In this document: positions 1-6,948 of the stretch, piece after piece
How positions within the stretch are numbered: position 1 is the first letter of the stretch
How the letters are laid out: each line of letters opens with the position of its first letter
Origin: Clostridia bacterium
Lineage (GTDB): Bacteria > Bacillota > Clostridia > Oscillospirales > CAG-272
DNA length: 37,510 nucleotides
NCBI GenBank assembly: GCA_017937845.1
Contig: JAGBCV010000004.1
Coordinates: forward strand, 1 to 37,510
Direction: 5' to 3'
Made by a program: the position numbers and the translations under genes
The notes under the pieces: generated by a model
The model's input: the letters and a program-made list of their open reading frames with translations, nothing else
The model's database searches: none
Told to the model about the DNA's origin: nothing

Positions 1-59
1 TATTGCTCACCTCTGCGCTCGTATTCGATTCCGTTCTGTATCATTCTATCCTTCATCAT
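1..59 (-). CDS. 5' end of a third element gene, possibly TnpV-like (partial)
   Basis: Only the first 19 codons are in the window; the gene runs off the left edge. The reading frame starts with two Met codons and reads MMKDRMIQNGIEYERRGEQ without a stop. Its start lies 2 nt after the stop of the upstream gene, and its ribosome site (GAGGGGG, 65-71) is inside the end of that gene, so translation is probably coupled. The N-terminal pattern (NGIEYERRGEQ) recalls small TnpV-type proteins carried by clostridial mobile elements, but so few residues do not allow a firm assignment. Confidence 0.4.
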   Translation of the reverse strand, partial: MMKDRMIQNGIEYERRGEQ

Positions 60-61
60 TT

Positions 62-676
62 TTAGCCCCCTCTGTGAATCTTTCTGTAGATCTCGTGAAT
101 ATCGTCAAGATGTGTCTGCGATTTGCGCATAATGCTGTTGTACTCCCCAGAGCAGAGGAACGAAAGCATGTCCTTCTTTTTCACCCAAATGCGAGAGTCA
201 AGCATGATGCAATGGAGTTTACCTTCCACACACCAGCGGCGGACTATCTTTCGCGGATATCCGGTGATGGCTTCGATGTCCGGCGGTTGCAGCATATCAC
301 GGCAGTTCTCCAACCTCTTTTGATAATATTTTTTGAGGGTGTTGGATTTGAGGTCTTTTTCGGGCAGACAGTTGATGGAGAGTATCCGCTGTTCCACCAT
401 CATTTTCAGCGCCTCTTGTCGCTGCCGCTTTTCATCGTTGAGTGCCTTGGGGATGGCAAATTTGCAAGGCTGCTTTTGGTATTCCTTGAGCGCGGCAAGC
501 AGATCTTCTTTCCTGATTGTATAGCAGTGTGTCTTCTTATCGCTGATCTCACAAGGAATCAGACCGGCTCGTAGGTAGTATCTTGCGGTTCGTTTGCTGA
601 TGTGACAAACCACCCGTAAATCCTCAAGGGAGAAGGTGTCGGGTAACATGGCGATTTCGTTCAGATCGTATATCAT
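62..676 (-). CDS. Two-domain excisionase/MerR-like DNA-binding protein (copy B)
   Basis: This 204-residue protein is probably a DNA-binding regulator or recombination accessory factor of an integrative element. An N-terminal winged-helix segment (about residues 15-45, FSLEDLRVVCHISKRTARYY) is followed by a basic, helical middle part. A second helix-turn-helix/excisionase-like segment lies at about 132-170 (DIEAITGYPRKIVRRWC, then a strand with RIWVKKKDML). It is a clear paralogue of the neighbouring upstream gene; both begin M-x-YDL-[ND]-EI and share the same layout. The start is set by GGAGGG at 683-688, six bases from the ATG and inside the previous gene's last codons, with only 2 nt between genes. 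The exact function is not known; control of element excision or transcription is inference. Confidence 0.75.
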   Translation of the reverse strand: MIYDLNEIAMLPDTFSLEDLRVVCHISKRTARYYLRAGLIPCEISDKKTHCYTIRKEDLLAALKEYQKQPCKFAIPKALNDEKRQRQEALKMMVEQRILSINCLPEKDLKSNTLKKYYQKRLENCRDMLQPPDIEAITGYPRKIVRRWCVEGKLHCIMLDSRIWVKKKDMLSFLCSGEYNSIMRKSQTHLDDIHEIYRKIHRGG

Positions 677-678
677 TT

Positions 679-1275
679 TTAGCCCTCCTTCGTCGGATGT
701 ATCAGGTCATAGATCGCTCGGATGTCGGCAATATGTTGGGGCGATTTTACGTTGATATCGTTGTAGGTAAAAGAGGTCAAAAACCTTATGGCGTCTGCCT
801 TTGCGATCCATAGGCGGTTGGTTTTCGCGTGTGCGATGAGCTTCTTTTTCTTGCACCACCGCGTGATGGTTGGCGAGCGGTATCCCGTGACGCGCACAAG
901 GTCGGCAACACAGATCAGTTCGGAGGCATCGGCAAGCTTATTTTTGTAATATTCGACCGCTACATCCGACGCGAGATCCTGCGTTGGGAGGTATATTATG
1001 GGGCTTTTGCGGATTCCGTTTAAGTGTTGTTTTTCTCTCCAAATTCCCGGGATTTTGTATTTCTCGGGATTTTCACTGTAGTCTTCAATGGCTCTCAGCA
1101 GGGCGGTTTTTTTGACCAGGTAACACCGCGTTTTCTTCCCGGTTGTCTCGTAGGGAATGAGTCCGCTTTTAAGATAGTACCGCGCATCCAAATGGCTCAA
1201 ATGGCAGGCGCGGCAAAGGTCTGCCAAGGAAAAGACATCCGGCAAGCGTTGAATTTCGTCTAAATCGTAACGCAT
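679..1275 (-). CDS. Two-domain excisionase/MerR-like DNA-binding protein (copy A)
   Basis: This 198-residue protein is a paralogue of the gene downstream of it. Domain one (about 15-45, FSLADLCRACHLSHLDARYY) and domain two (about 130-165, DLVRVTGYRSPTITRWC then RLWIAKADAI) both look like helix-turn-helix folds of the MerR/excisionase type. I chose the ATG at 1275 rather than the longer in-frame extension to 1401 for two reasons: the protein then aligns end to end with its paralogue, and GGAGAG (1284-1289) sits 8 bases upstream. The extension is instead built from repeats of GGAGAGAATT. It probably heads a coupled operon of element genes running leftward. Its role in recombination or regulation is inferred from domain type and context only. 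Confidence 0.72.
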   Translation of the reverse strand: MRYDLDEIQRLPDVFSLADLCRACHLSHLDARYYLKSGLIPYETTGKKTRCYLVKKTALLRAIEDYSENPEKYKIPGIWREKQHLNGIRKSPIIYLPTQDLASDVAVEYYKNKLADASELICVADLVRVTGYRSPTITRWCKKKKLIAHAKTNRLWIAKADAIRFLTSFTYNDINVKSPQHIADIRAIYDLIHPTKEG

Positions 1276-1279
1276 AAAA

Positions 1280-1380
1280 AATTCTCTCCTAAATCGTGAA
1301 AAATTCTCTCCAAAAAAAGAAAAATCTCGATGTACTGCAGTTGCAATTCTTCTCTCGCGAATTCTCTCCAAATTCTCTCC
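1280..1380 (-). repeat. Four copies of GGAGAGAATT upstream of the regulator gene
   Basis: The 10-mer GGAGAGAATT (minus-strand reading) occurs exactly at 1280-1289, 1302-1311, 1360-1369 and 1371-1380, with a decayed copy near 1346-1356. The copy nearest the gene also serves as its ribosome-binding site. The first two copies lie in 22-29 bp units that also share ACGATTTA, so part of the array looks like a small tandem duplication that includes the gene start. The repeats could be operator sites for the encoded DNA-binding protein or simple duplication debris. Confidence 0.6.
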
Positions 1381-1579
1381 AAAGTGCCAAAAATTCCTCA
1401 AAAAACGAGGGGTCTGTATCGATTCCGATCAATTCGTTTTAATTCATATCGGTTCCAAACAGTCCCGATAAGCCTTGTGAAATAAGGATTTTCGGGAATT
1501 GTTTTAGCCTGAACTGTACCGAACTAAGCTGAAACGGTATTCTTTGGTAGACTTCTTGAAACCCCTTTGAGTTCACGCC

Positions 1580-1606
1580 CACGTGAGTTCGAATCCCATA
1601 CCTAAA
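1580..1606 (+). other. tRNA 3'-end-like fragment, possible attachment site
   Basis: The plus strand contains GTGAGTTCGAATCCCAT (1584-1600). This matches a T-arm: loop TTCGAAT at 1588-1594, closed by a stem with four of five pairs. It follows TTTGGTAGAC (1553-1562), which resembles a D-arm. No acceptor-stem partner lies at tRNA distance, so this is not a full tRNA gene. Integrative elements often insert into tRNA 3' ends and duplicate this part, so it may mark the right end of the element at the left of the window. Confidence 0.35.
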
Positions 1607-1618
1607 AAACGAAGAAAA

Positions 1619-1650
1619 GGTCACTGTGGAGTTGTAGCTCCACAGTGACC
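1619..1650 (-). terminator. Strong hairpin after the oxidoreductase operon
   Basis: Two 13-base arms (GGTCACTGTGGAG and its exact complement) enclose a six-base loop. On the minus strand the stem is followed by TTTTCTTCGTTTTTT, so it can end transcription of the alpha-galactosidase/oxidoreductase operon. On the plus strand a weaker T tract (AATGTTTTTA) also follows. Confidence 0.75.
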
Positions 1651-1713
1651 AATGTTTTTAATACACTTCAAACGGGTATTTTAATCTAATACGATCATAC
1701 CGTGCAATTAGGA

Positions 1714-3015
1714 TCACAACAGGTTTTCGTAGTTGTTTTTTGCGAAATAATCATCCATCTGAACCACGGTATCGTTGTGTCTTGCTTCCTCTGCCGCAAA
1801 GCCGATCAAATGGTTTGCAACGGAAACTCGAATATTCGCAATGGAATTGCCCGTGTAATTTTCTGTCAGATAATCATAAAGATCGGTAACGATGCCGAGA
1901 TCACCGCCGAGATGACCGCCCACGATGGTCTCACCCTCTTCAAGGACGGGAACTTTATAACGTTTGCCTTCCGCAAAGTTGTAAATTTGAATCTCCTTGT
2001 CGGATTCAAAGGCATAAAGCTCGCCCCTTGTGCCGTAAATGTGGATATATCTGCCGCCACCGTTGAAGGCGTTGACGGAAAGATGCGAGATGACACCATC
2101 GGCAAATTCCATATTCACGATCTGGTGATCTACCATATCGTTGTTGGCGTGATAAACACAAAGTCCGTAGTCGGTGCGTTTCAGTGCCTCGCGGAGCTCC
2201 TCATCGGAAAAGTTGTCGTGTGTGGCGACCTGCTTTTTGAAGATATCCTTCCAAGGGCGACCGTCGGGATTATGGATATAAAGCGTTTCGCAGTTATAAA
2301 CACAGGTCTTGGCGTGAGGACAGTTGCCGTCAATGCATCTGCGAGGAGAACCTTCAGGAGCATTTTTCTCTGTAAAATGTGTCAGACTGCCGAAGGAAGA
2401 TACCTTTTTGCAGGGTTTATCGATGAGCCACTGAGCCATATCCAGATCGTGGCAGGTCTTGGCGAGGATCATAGGGGTTGCTTCCTTTTCAGAGTGCCAA
2501 TTTCCGCGGACAAAGCTATGAGAGAAATGAACGTTTCCCACACATTCTATCTGATCGAGGGAAACAATCTCACCGAGCGTACCGCTTGTGATGATGGATT
2601 TCACTTTTTTATAGAAGGGTGTATATCGCAAAACATGACAAACAAGAACGGAAACATTTTTTTCCTTGGCGGCGTTGGCGATATCCGTGCATTCCTTCAC
2701 GGTCTGTGCCACGGGCTTTTCCAGAAGCAGATCATATCCAAGGGAGATCGCTTTCATGGCGGGCTCATAATGCAGGTTGTCCGATGTGGCGATGACCGCA
2801 ATGTCAGCCATTTTCGGAAGAGCGAGCAGATCTTTCCAATCTGAGAAGCACATGTCCTCTGAAAAGCCGTACATTTCCCGAATGACGCGGCATTTTTCTT
2901 TATTGGGATCAGCCACGGCAACGATCTTGTATTTTTCGGGTGTCATGTGCATGTGTTTTGCGTAGGCAGAGCCTCTGCCTCCTGCACCGATGAGAACAAC
3001 TGTTAATTGTTTCAT
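1714..3015 (-). CDS. Gfo/Idh/MocA-family oxidoreductase with Cys cluster
   Basis: A 433-residue NAD(P)-dependent sugar or glycoside oxidoreductase, probably cytoplasmic. The N-terminal Rossmann fold is shown by VVLIGAGGRG (residues 6-15) and the acidic end of strand two (VADP, 34-37). The family signature EKP is at 99-101, and a CHDLD motif at 188-192 supplies likely catalytic Asp/His. An insert with four cysteines (C227, C232, C238, C242) could bind a metal; long Idh proteins of this kind are known but their substrates are mostly untested. The gene lies 39 nt downstream of the alpha-galactosidase gene on the same strand and shares its promoter, so oxidation or epimerisation of a sugar released by that enzyme is a reasonable inference. 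A GH109-like redox glycosidase activity cannot be excluded. Confidence 0.85.
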   Translation of the reverse strand: MKQLTVVLIGAGGRGSAYAKHMHMTPEKYKIVAVADPNKEKCRVIREMYGFSEDMCFSDWKDLLALPKMADIAVIATSDNLHYEPAMKAISLGYDLLLEKPVAQTVKECTDIANAAKEKNVSVLVCHVLRYTPFYKKVKSIITSGTLGEIVSLDQIECVGNVHFSHSFVRGNWHSEKEATPMILAKTCHDLDMAQWLIDKPCKKVSSFGSLTHFTEKNAPEGSPRRCIDGNCPHAKTCVYNCETLYIHNPDGRPWKDIFKKQVATHDNFSDEELREALKRTDYGLCVYHANNDMVDHQIVNMEFADGVISHLSVNAFNGGGRYIHIYGTRGELYAFESDKEIQIYNFAEGKRYKVPVLEEGETIVGGHLGGDLGIVTDLYDYLTENYTGNSIANIRVSVANHLIGFAAEEARHNDTVVQMDDYFAKNNYENLL

Positions 3016-3054
3016 ATTTTTGATATCCTTCCTTTGATATATCGTTTTTGTGGA

Positions 3055-5268
3055 TCAATATACTTTCTTGATATCAAATACGAATGTTTTGAAGTCACCC
3101 GGCATTTTACCGCCTGCCGTTTTGAGGGGCAATACCAAGCCGACGTTCATGATCGATGCGCCCGAAAGACGCAAGCAAAGTTCGTATTCTTTGTTTACGA
3201 CCTCGTAAACGGCGTTTACATCAAGTCCGCGCGGGAAGATACGCTTGTGTTCGTCGTTGGGACGGCAAAGCGCACGCATAGCGGTCACTTTTGCTTTTGC
3301 TTTGTCCTTGGAAACGACCGTTACCGCAAAATAATTGGAATCAAAGGTGTTTTCCATTCTGTAAAGATCGCCGTGAAGCACGAGGTCTTCCATTTCGCGG
3401 TATTCTGCGACCTGAAGCTTGATCTCATCCAACTCCTCGGGGGTGATTTTCGTGGTATCAAGCTCATAGCCCGTTGCACCGAGATGTGCGATATTGGCGC
3501 GTGTGCTGAACGGTGTCGTTCTTTCTGTCTGATGATTGGGACAGATGGAGGTGTGGCAGGAGATGGCGGAAAGCGGATAGAAAAGAGAAGTTCCGTATTG
3601 GATCTGTGTACGCATATAGGCATCGGTGTCGTCGCTTGCCCATATCTGCGGGAAATAATAGAGGATAGCGGGGTCAAAGCGTCCGCCGCCGCCCGCGCAG
3701 CCCTCGAAGAAGATATGCGGGAATCCGTTTACAAGACGCTCGCAAAGGTCATAAAGACCGAGCGCATAACGATGATGAAATTCCTGTTGCTTGCCTGCGG
3801 GGAGCGCACGGGAGAAGTTTTCTGTAATGGCGCGGTTGAAGTCCCACTTGACGTAGTCGATCTCGTTTTCGCGCAGGATCTTGGAAACAGCTTCTACGAT
3901 ATAATCGCGTACGTCTTCGCGTGTGATATCCAGCACGAGCTGACGGCGGGAAACACAAGGCTCCGTTCCGGGAACGGAGATCGCCCAATCGGGATGTGCG
4001 CGGTAAAGATCGCTGTCGGGGTTGACCATTTCGGGTTCAAACCAGATACCGAACTTCATACCGGCATCGTGAACGTAATCGATAACGGGGGTAAGACCGT
4101 CAGGGAAGACCTCGGGGCTTACCGTCCAATCTCCAAGACCCGCTTTGTCATTTCTGCGAGCGCCGAACCAGCCGTCGTCAAGCACGAAGGTATCAATGCC
4201 CGTACCGCGGACGGCATCGATGATGGGGAGCAAACGCTCGGGCGTGCAACCGAAGTATACCGCCTCCCAGCTATTGATGACGAGAGGATGGGGAATGTTG
4301 GCGAAGCGTTCGTTGATGAGATATTTTCTGTAAGCATCGTGATATTCACGCGACATACCGCCGATACCTTCATTCGAGTATGCAAGTACGACCTCGGGTG
4401 TTGCAAACGTTTCACCTGCGGAAAGCTCCCAAGTGAAATCAAAATCGTTGATACCGCCTGTCAGACGTGTGTAGCCCTTCGTGCCGACCTCTGCTTTGAG
4501 CGCATAGGATGCGGAGTAAATGAGGTTTACGCCGAGCGCAGGACCGAAATCTTCCGTGGTATTCTTGCTAATGAGCGCCATTGCGGGGCTGTGACGGCGT
4601 GTGGAGGATGCGGATTTTTCATCTACGCAAACGATGCCGTGAGGAAGCGGTGTGCGTTCGGGCTTGCCCTCACGCGCCCATGCGTTTTCGATGGTGAGCA
4701 AGTCGTGATCGGAGCCGACAACGTCGAGCGTAAAGCTGTATGCGCGGAGAATTTTTACGTCCTCATCCGTGCAGCTTTCAATTTCCATATGGCGGGCAAT
4801 AACGGATGCATCATCGTATACCGTATAGAAAAGATGAACACGCATTTCCGAAAACTTATCCTTGAGTGTAAGCTTCAGCGTTTCGCCGCCGCGCATGGAG
4901 GGCATGCCTGCAAGAGCGGGCTTTTCTGCGAGAATCTCGTGTGTTTCATAGAGAAATTCGTTCAATCTGCTGCCGTTCTTTTGCAAAAGCTGGAGTGAAC
5001 ATTCACGAAATTCACCGTTGCCGTAAAAGGATACTTCACTTCTGTATACGTTATAGGAAAGACCTCCTGCATGAACCTTTCCGGGGATCGCCGCTTCTCC
5101 GGAGTCGCCGATATTTGCCTCATATGTATAGGTCAGATCGTCGCGTCCGATGCGCGTGCCGAAATAGTAATGCTCGGGAAAGCCCGTTCTGTTGATGCCG
5201 AAAACGTAAGAAATGTTTTTTCCTTCAAGGTAAAAAAACTTGGTTTCGGGATTGAAATAAATAGCCAT
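3055..5268 (-). CDS. GH36 alpha-galactosidase
   Basis: Hydrolyses terminal alpha-1,6-galactose from oligosaccharides such as melibiose and raffinose. It is cytoplasmic, as no signal peptide is seen. The order is an N-terminal beta-supersandwich (about 1-330), a TIM barrel (about 335-640) and a short C-terminal beta domain. Family marks are VLDDGWFG (364-371), GIWFEPEMVNPDSDLY (409-424), the nucleophile in YVKWDFNR (D478) and the acid/base in WASDDTDA (D548), numbered with two extra N-terminal residues. The length of 737-739 residues is normal for tetrameric bacterial GH36. I prefer the second ATG (5268), because AAAGGAG ends 8 bases before it but almost touches the first ATG (5274). It is the first gene of an operon with the oxidoreductase and diverges from the GH28-like gene. 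Confidence 0.95.
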   Translation of the reverse strand: MAIYFNPETKFFYLEGKNISYVFGINRTGFPEHYYFGTRIGRDDLTYTYEANIGDSGEAAIPGKVHAGGLSYNVYRSEVSFYGNGEFRECSLQLLQKNGSRLNEFLYETHEILAEKPALAGMPSMRGGETLKLTLKDKFSEMRVHLFYTVYDDASVIARHMEIESCTDEDVKILRAYSFTLDVVGSDHDLLTIENAWAREGKPERTPLPHGIVCVDEKSASSTRRHSPAMALISKNTTEDFGPALGVNLIYSASYALKAEVGTKGYTRLTGGINDFDFTWELSAGETFATPEVVLAYSNEGIGGMSREYHDAYRKYLINERFANIPHPLVINSWEAVYFGCTPERLLPIIDAVRGTGIDTFVLDDGWFGARRNDKAGLGDWTVSPEVFPDGLTPVIDYVHDAGMKFGIWFEPEMVNPDSDLYRAHPDWAISVPGTEPCVSRRQLVLDITREDVRDYIVEAVSKILRENEIDYVKWDFNRAITENFSRALPAGKQQEFHHRYALGLYDLCERLVNGFPHIFFEGCAGGGGRFDPAILYYFPQIWASDDTDAYMRTQIQYGTSLFYPLSAISCHTSICPNHQTERTTPFSTRANIAHLGATGYELDTTKITPEELDEIKLQVAEYREMEDLVLHGDLYRMENTFDSNYFAVTVVSKDKAKAKVTAMRALCRPNDEHKRIFPRGLDVNAVYEVVNKEYELCLRLSGASIMNVGLVLPLKTAGGKMPGDFKTFVFDIKKVY

Positions 5269-5301
5269 AAACATTCTCCTTTGATGTTTTTTGTTGATTT
5301 C

Positions 5302-5330
5302 ATGATATCATTTTTTTATCGAAAAGTCAA
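5302..5330 (-). promoter_or_regulatory. Sigma-A promoter of the alpha-galactosidase operon
   Basis: On the minus strand TTGACT (5325-5330) and TATCAT (5302-5307) are 17 bases apart. The -10 box lies within a perfect 10-bp palindrome, ATGATATCAT (5302-5311), which could be part of an operator. The divergent promoter of the GH28-like gene is only about 55 bp away. Confidence 0.75.
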
Positions 5331-5383
5331 CATTTCCAAGGAAAGTCCAAAAATAATCGATGCTTTTGCAAGCAGCGAAGCCC

Positions 5384-5412
5384 TTGACTTCCTTGGATAT
5401 CCATGATATAAT
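5384..5412 (+). promoter_or_regulatory. Sigma-A promoter of the GH28-like gene
   Basis: TTGACT (5384-5389) and TATAAT (5407-5412) are separated by 17 bases. The 8-bp palindrome GGATATCC (5395-5402) lies within the spacer, and TTTCC-AA-GGAAA (5334-5345) lies upstream between the two divergent promoters. Both are candidate sites for a shared regulator. Confidence 0.8.
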
Positions 5413-5449
5413 AACGGCAAGAAATTGGACGCAGAAAAGGAGCATGATG

Positions 5450-6514
5450 ATGAACGATAAATTGATAGCTAACGGTTCGGCGTATATTACGGAGAAGATC
5501 GCCGAAGCGATTCAAAACGAAACCCGAAATGCGGTGATCAGCGGAAGTTATATCATCGATACGGCTATCCGTATTCCGTCGCATTTTACCTTGATTTTGG
5601 AAAATTGCCATTTGCGTCTTGCCGACGGCGTATACAGCAATATATTCGTTAACGAGCATCACGATACCGCTCTTGGCAAAACGACGGACGGAACGGACAC
5701 CAATATTTCCATCATCGGACGCGGAAAAGCGATTTTGGACGGTGGGGAATACAATGGGCTTTCGGAACGGAATCATATGCAGGACGGCTTGCCGCCCATT
5801 TGGAAAAACAATCTCGTTTTGTTTACCAACGTCAACGGCTTTACGATAAAAGGCATTTCCTGCCGTCATCAGCGTTGGTGGGCGTTGAACTTTGTGTATT
5901 GTGCAAACGGTTATCTCGGGGATATTGATTTTTGTGCGAATGACACGGCGATAGACCGCGAGGGAAACGTATATCACGGGATCAAGCATTCCCGATATAA
6001 AGAAATTTTGGTGAAAAATGCGGACGGTATCGACCTGCGTCAGGGCTGCCATCATATCACGATCGAAAATATCACGGGCTTTACCGAGGACGATTCGATT
6101 GCGCTTACAGCTCTCGATTGGCATCTGGAAAAGCATTTCAAGGTAGAAGGACTTCCGTCCGATATCTGTGATATCACCATCAAAAATATCAGGACCTCCG
6201 CGTTTTGCGCTAATGTCCGCCTTTTGAATCAAGGGGAGATCAAGCTCCACGATATCTTCATTGACGGTGTTTACGATGCATCCAAAAATTCTCAGCATAT
6301 GGAACAAGGCTATGCCGCCGTCCGTGTGGGCGATACCAATATGTACGGACCTCGCCATGCCACAAGTGATGAAACCTATAATATCACGATTCGAAATGTA
6401 TATTCAAGAGCGAGATTTGCCATTACGCTTGCAGGCGAGATGAAAAATCTCGTGATGTACGGCATCGAATGTGAGAACGGCACGAAAATGCTCTTGGATG
6501 AACGCATAAATTGA
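5450..6514 (+). CDS. GH28-like parallel beta-helix protein
   Basis: This 354-residue protein has the repeated short beta-strand pattern of right-handed parallel beta-helix carbohydrate enzymes (GH28 polygalacturonases and relatives). The segment NADGIDLRQGCHHITIENIT (190-209), then EDDSIAL (213-219), matches the catalytic core in which GH28 enzymes carry NTD and DD. The GHG and RIK motifs of classical polygalacturonases are not visible, so the substrate may be another uronic-acid or galactose-containing glycan, or the activity may differ. There is no signal peptide. Three in-frame ATGs (5444, 5447, 5450) follow AAAGGAG (5436-5442); the third has the best spacing of 7 nt. It is a single-gene unit with its own promoter and terminator. 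Confidence 0.8.
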   Translation: MNDKLIANGSAYITEKIAEAIQNETRNAVISGSYIIDTAIRIPSHFTLILENCHLRLADGVYSNIFVNEHHDTALGKTTDGTDTNISIIGRGKAILDGGEYNGLSERNHMQDGLPPIWKNNLVLFTNVNGFTIKGISCRHQRWWALNFVYCANGYLGDIDFCANDTAIDREGNVYHGIKHSRYKEILVKNADGIDLRQGCHHITIENITGFTEDDSIALTALDWHLEKHFKVEGLPSDICDITIKNIRTSAFCANVRLLNQGEIKLHDIFIDGVYDASKNSQHMEQGYAAVRVGDTNMYGPRHATSDETYNITIRNVYSRARFAITLAGEMKNLVMYGIECENGTKMLLDERIN

Positions 6515-6528
6515 TTTACGTATATCAA

Positions 6529-6560
6529 GAAGGATTCGATTTTTTGAATCCTTCTTTTTT
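6529..6560 (+). terminator. Terminator of the GH28-like gene
   Basis: GAAGGATTC (6529-6537) pairs exactly with GAATCCTTC (6546-6554) and is followed by six T residues. Confidence 0.92.
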
Positions 6561-6864
6561 GTGGCATAGAAAATTGCTCAAAACAGATCTCGCCCGCTTT
6601 TTGTGAAAATTTTGTCCAATTTTGCGCTTTTTGCGTCTTAATATATAAATGGTGAAAAAATAATTTTTTTAACGAGGTGATTTTATTATCGTTTCTCTTT
6701 CCGATTATCATAAGCTCTATGCAAGCGAATCCATTACCGACGCAGAGCATCATTTTCAGCGTATCGGAGAGATTTATCCGAAGCCGTGTGAATGAGGCTT
6801 TCTCCTAAAATATCCGTATCCTCGCGGAAGCAGTTGATTTTGTTTCAAATCGAATGAAATCACA

Positions 6865-6893
6865 TTGACAATTTCCGCTTTCTCATATATAAT
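6865..6893 (+). promoter_or_regulatory. Consensus sigma-A promoter of the alpha-mannosidase gene
   Basis: TTGACA (6865-6870) and TATAAT (6888-6893) both match consensus exactly and are 17 bases apart. The start codon is 55 bases downstream, so the leader is short. Confidence 0.9.
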
Positions 6894-6948
6894 AAAATAT
6901 AGAATTGGAATTTCCGAGAACTTACAATATTTAAGGAGGAAACAAAAT

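Larger units (their letters stand above)
1276..1713. other. Intergenic boundary region between element and chromosome
   Basis: No convincing gene is present in these 438 bases. The region holds the GGAGAGAATT repeats and an imperfect inverted repeat around 1463-1497 (TCCCGA pairing with TCGGGA, CCTT with AAGG). It also holds a tRNA-3'-end-like stretch at about 1580-1605 and the strong hairpin at 1619-1650. An open frame on the minus strand (1439-1624) is not supported as a gene: it has no ribosome site and runs across the tRNA-like segment. Confidence 0.55.
6515..6948 (+). other. Intergenic region before the alpha-mannosidase gene
   Basis: These 434 bases contain the terminator at 6529-6560 and the mannosidase promoter at 6865-6893. 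Between them, 6688-6795 holds a short open frame that reads IVSLSDYHKLYASESITDAEHHFQRIGEIYPKPCE and then stops. It follows GAGGTG (6674-6679) but has no ATG, GTG or TTG start in this frame; ATT would be the first codon. It may be a decayed gene remnant or a tiny gene with an ATT start. Confidence 0.4.

Noticed and set aside
1280..1380. CRISPR array
   Set aside because: The repeats are only 10 bp, unevenly spaced (22, 58 and 11 bp) and tied to a gene start.
1500..1607. Complete tRNA gene
   Set aside because: A T-arm and a D-arm-like string are present, but the acceptor ends would be about 105 nt apart and pair in only five positions; no valid anticodon arm was found.
1439..1624. Minus-strand 61-codon frame near the element boundary
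   Set aside because: It reads through the tRNA-like stretch, has no ribosome site and shows no protein-like conservation cues.
3007..4998. 663-codon plus-strand frame opposite the alpha-galactosidase gene
   Set aside because: Antisense shadow of a gene with clear GH36 catalytic residues.
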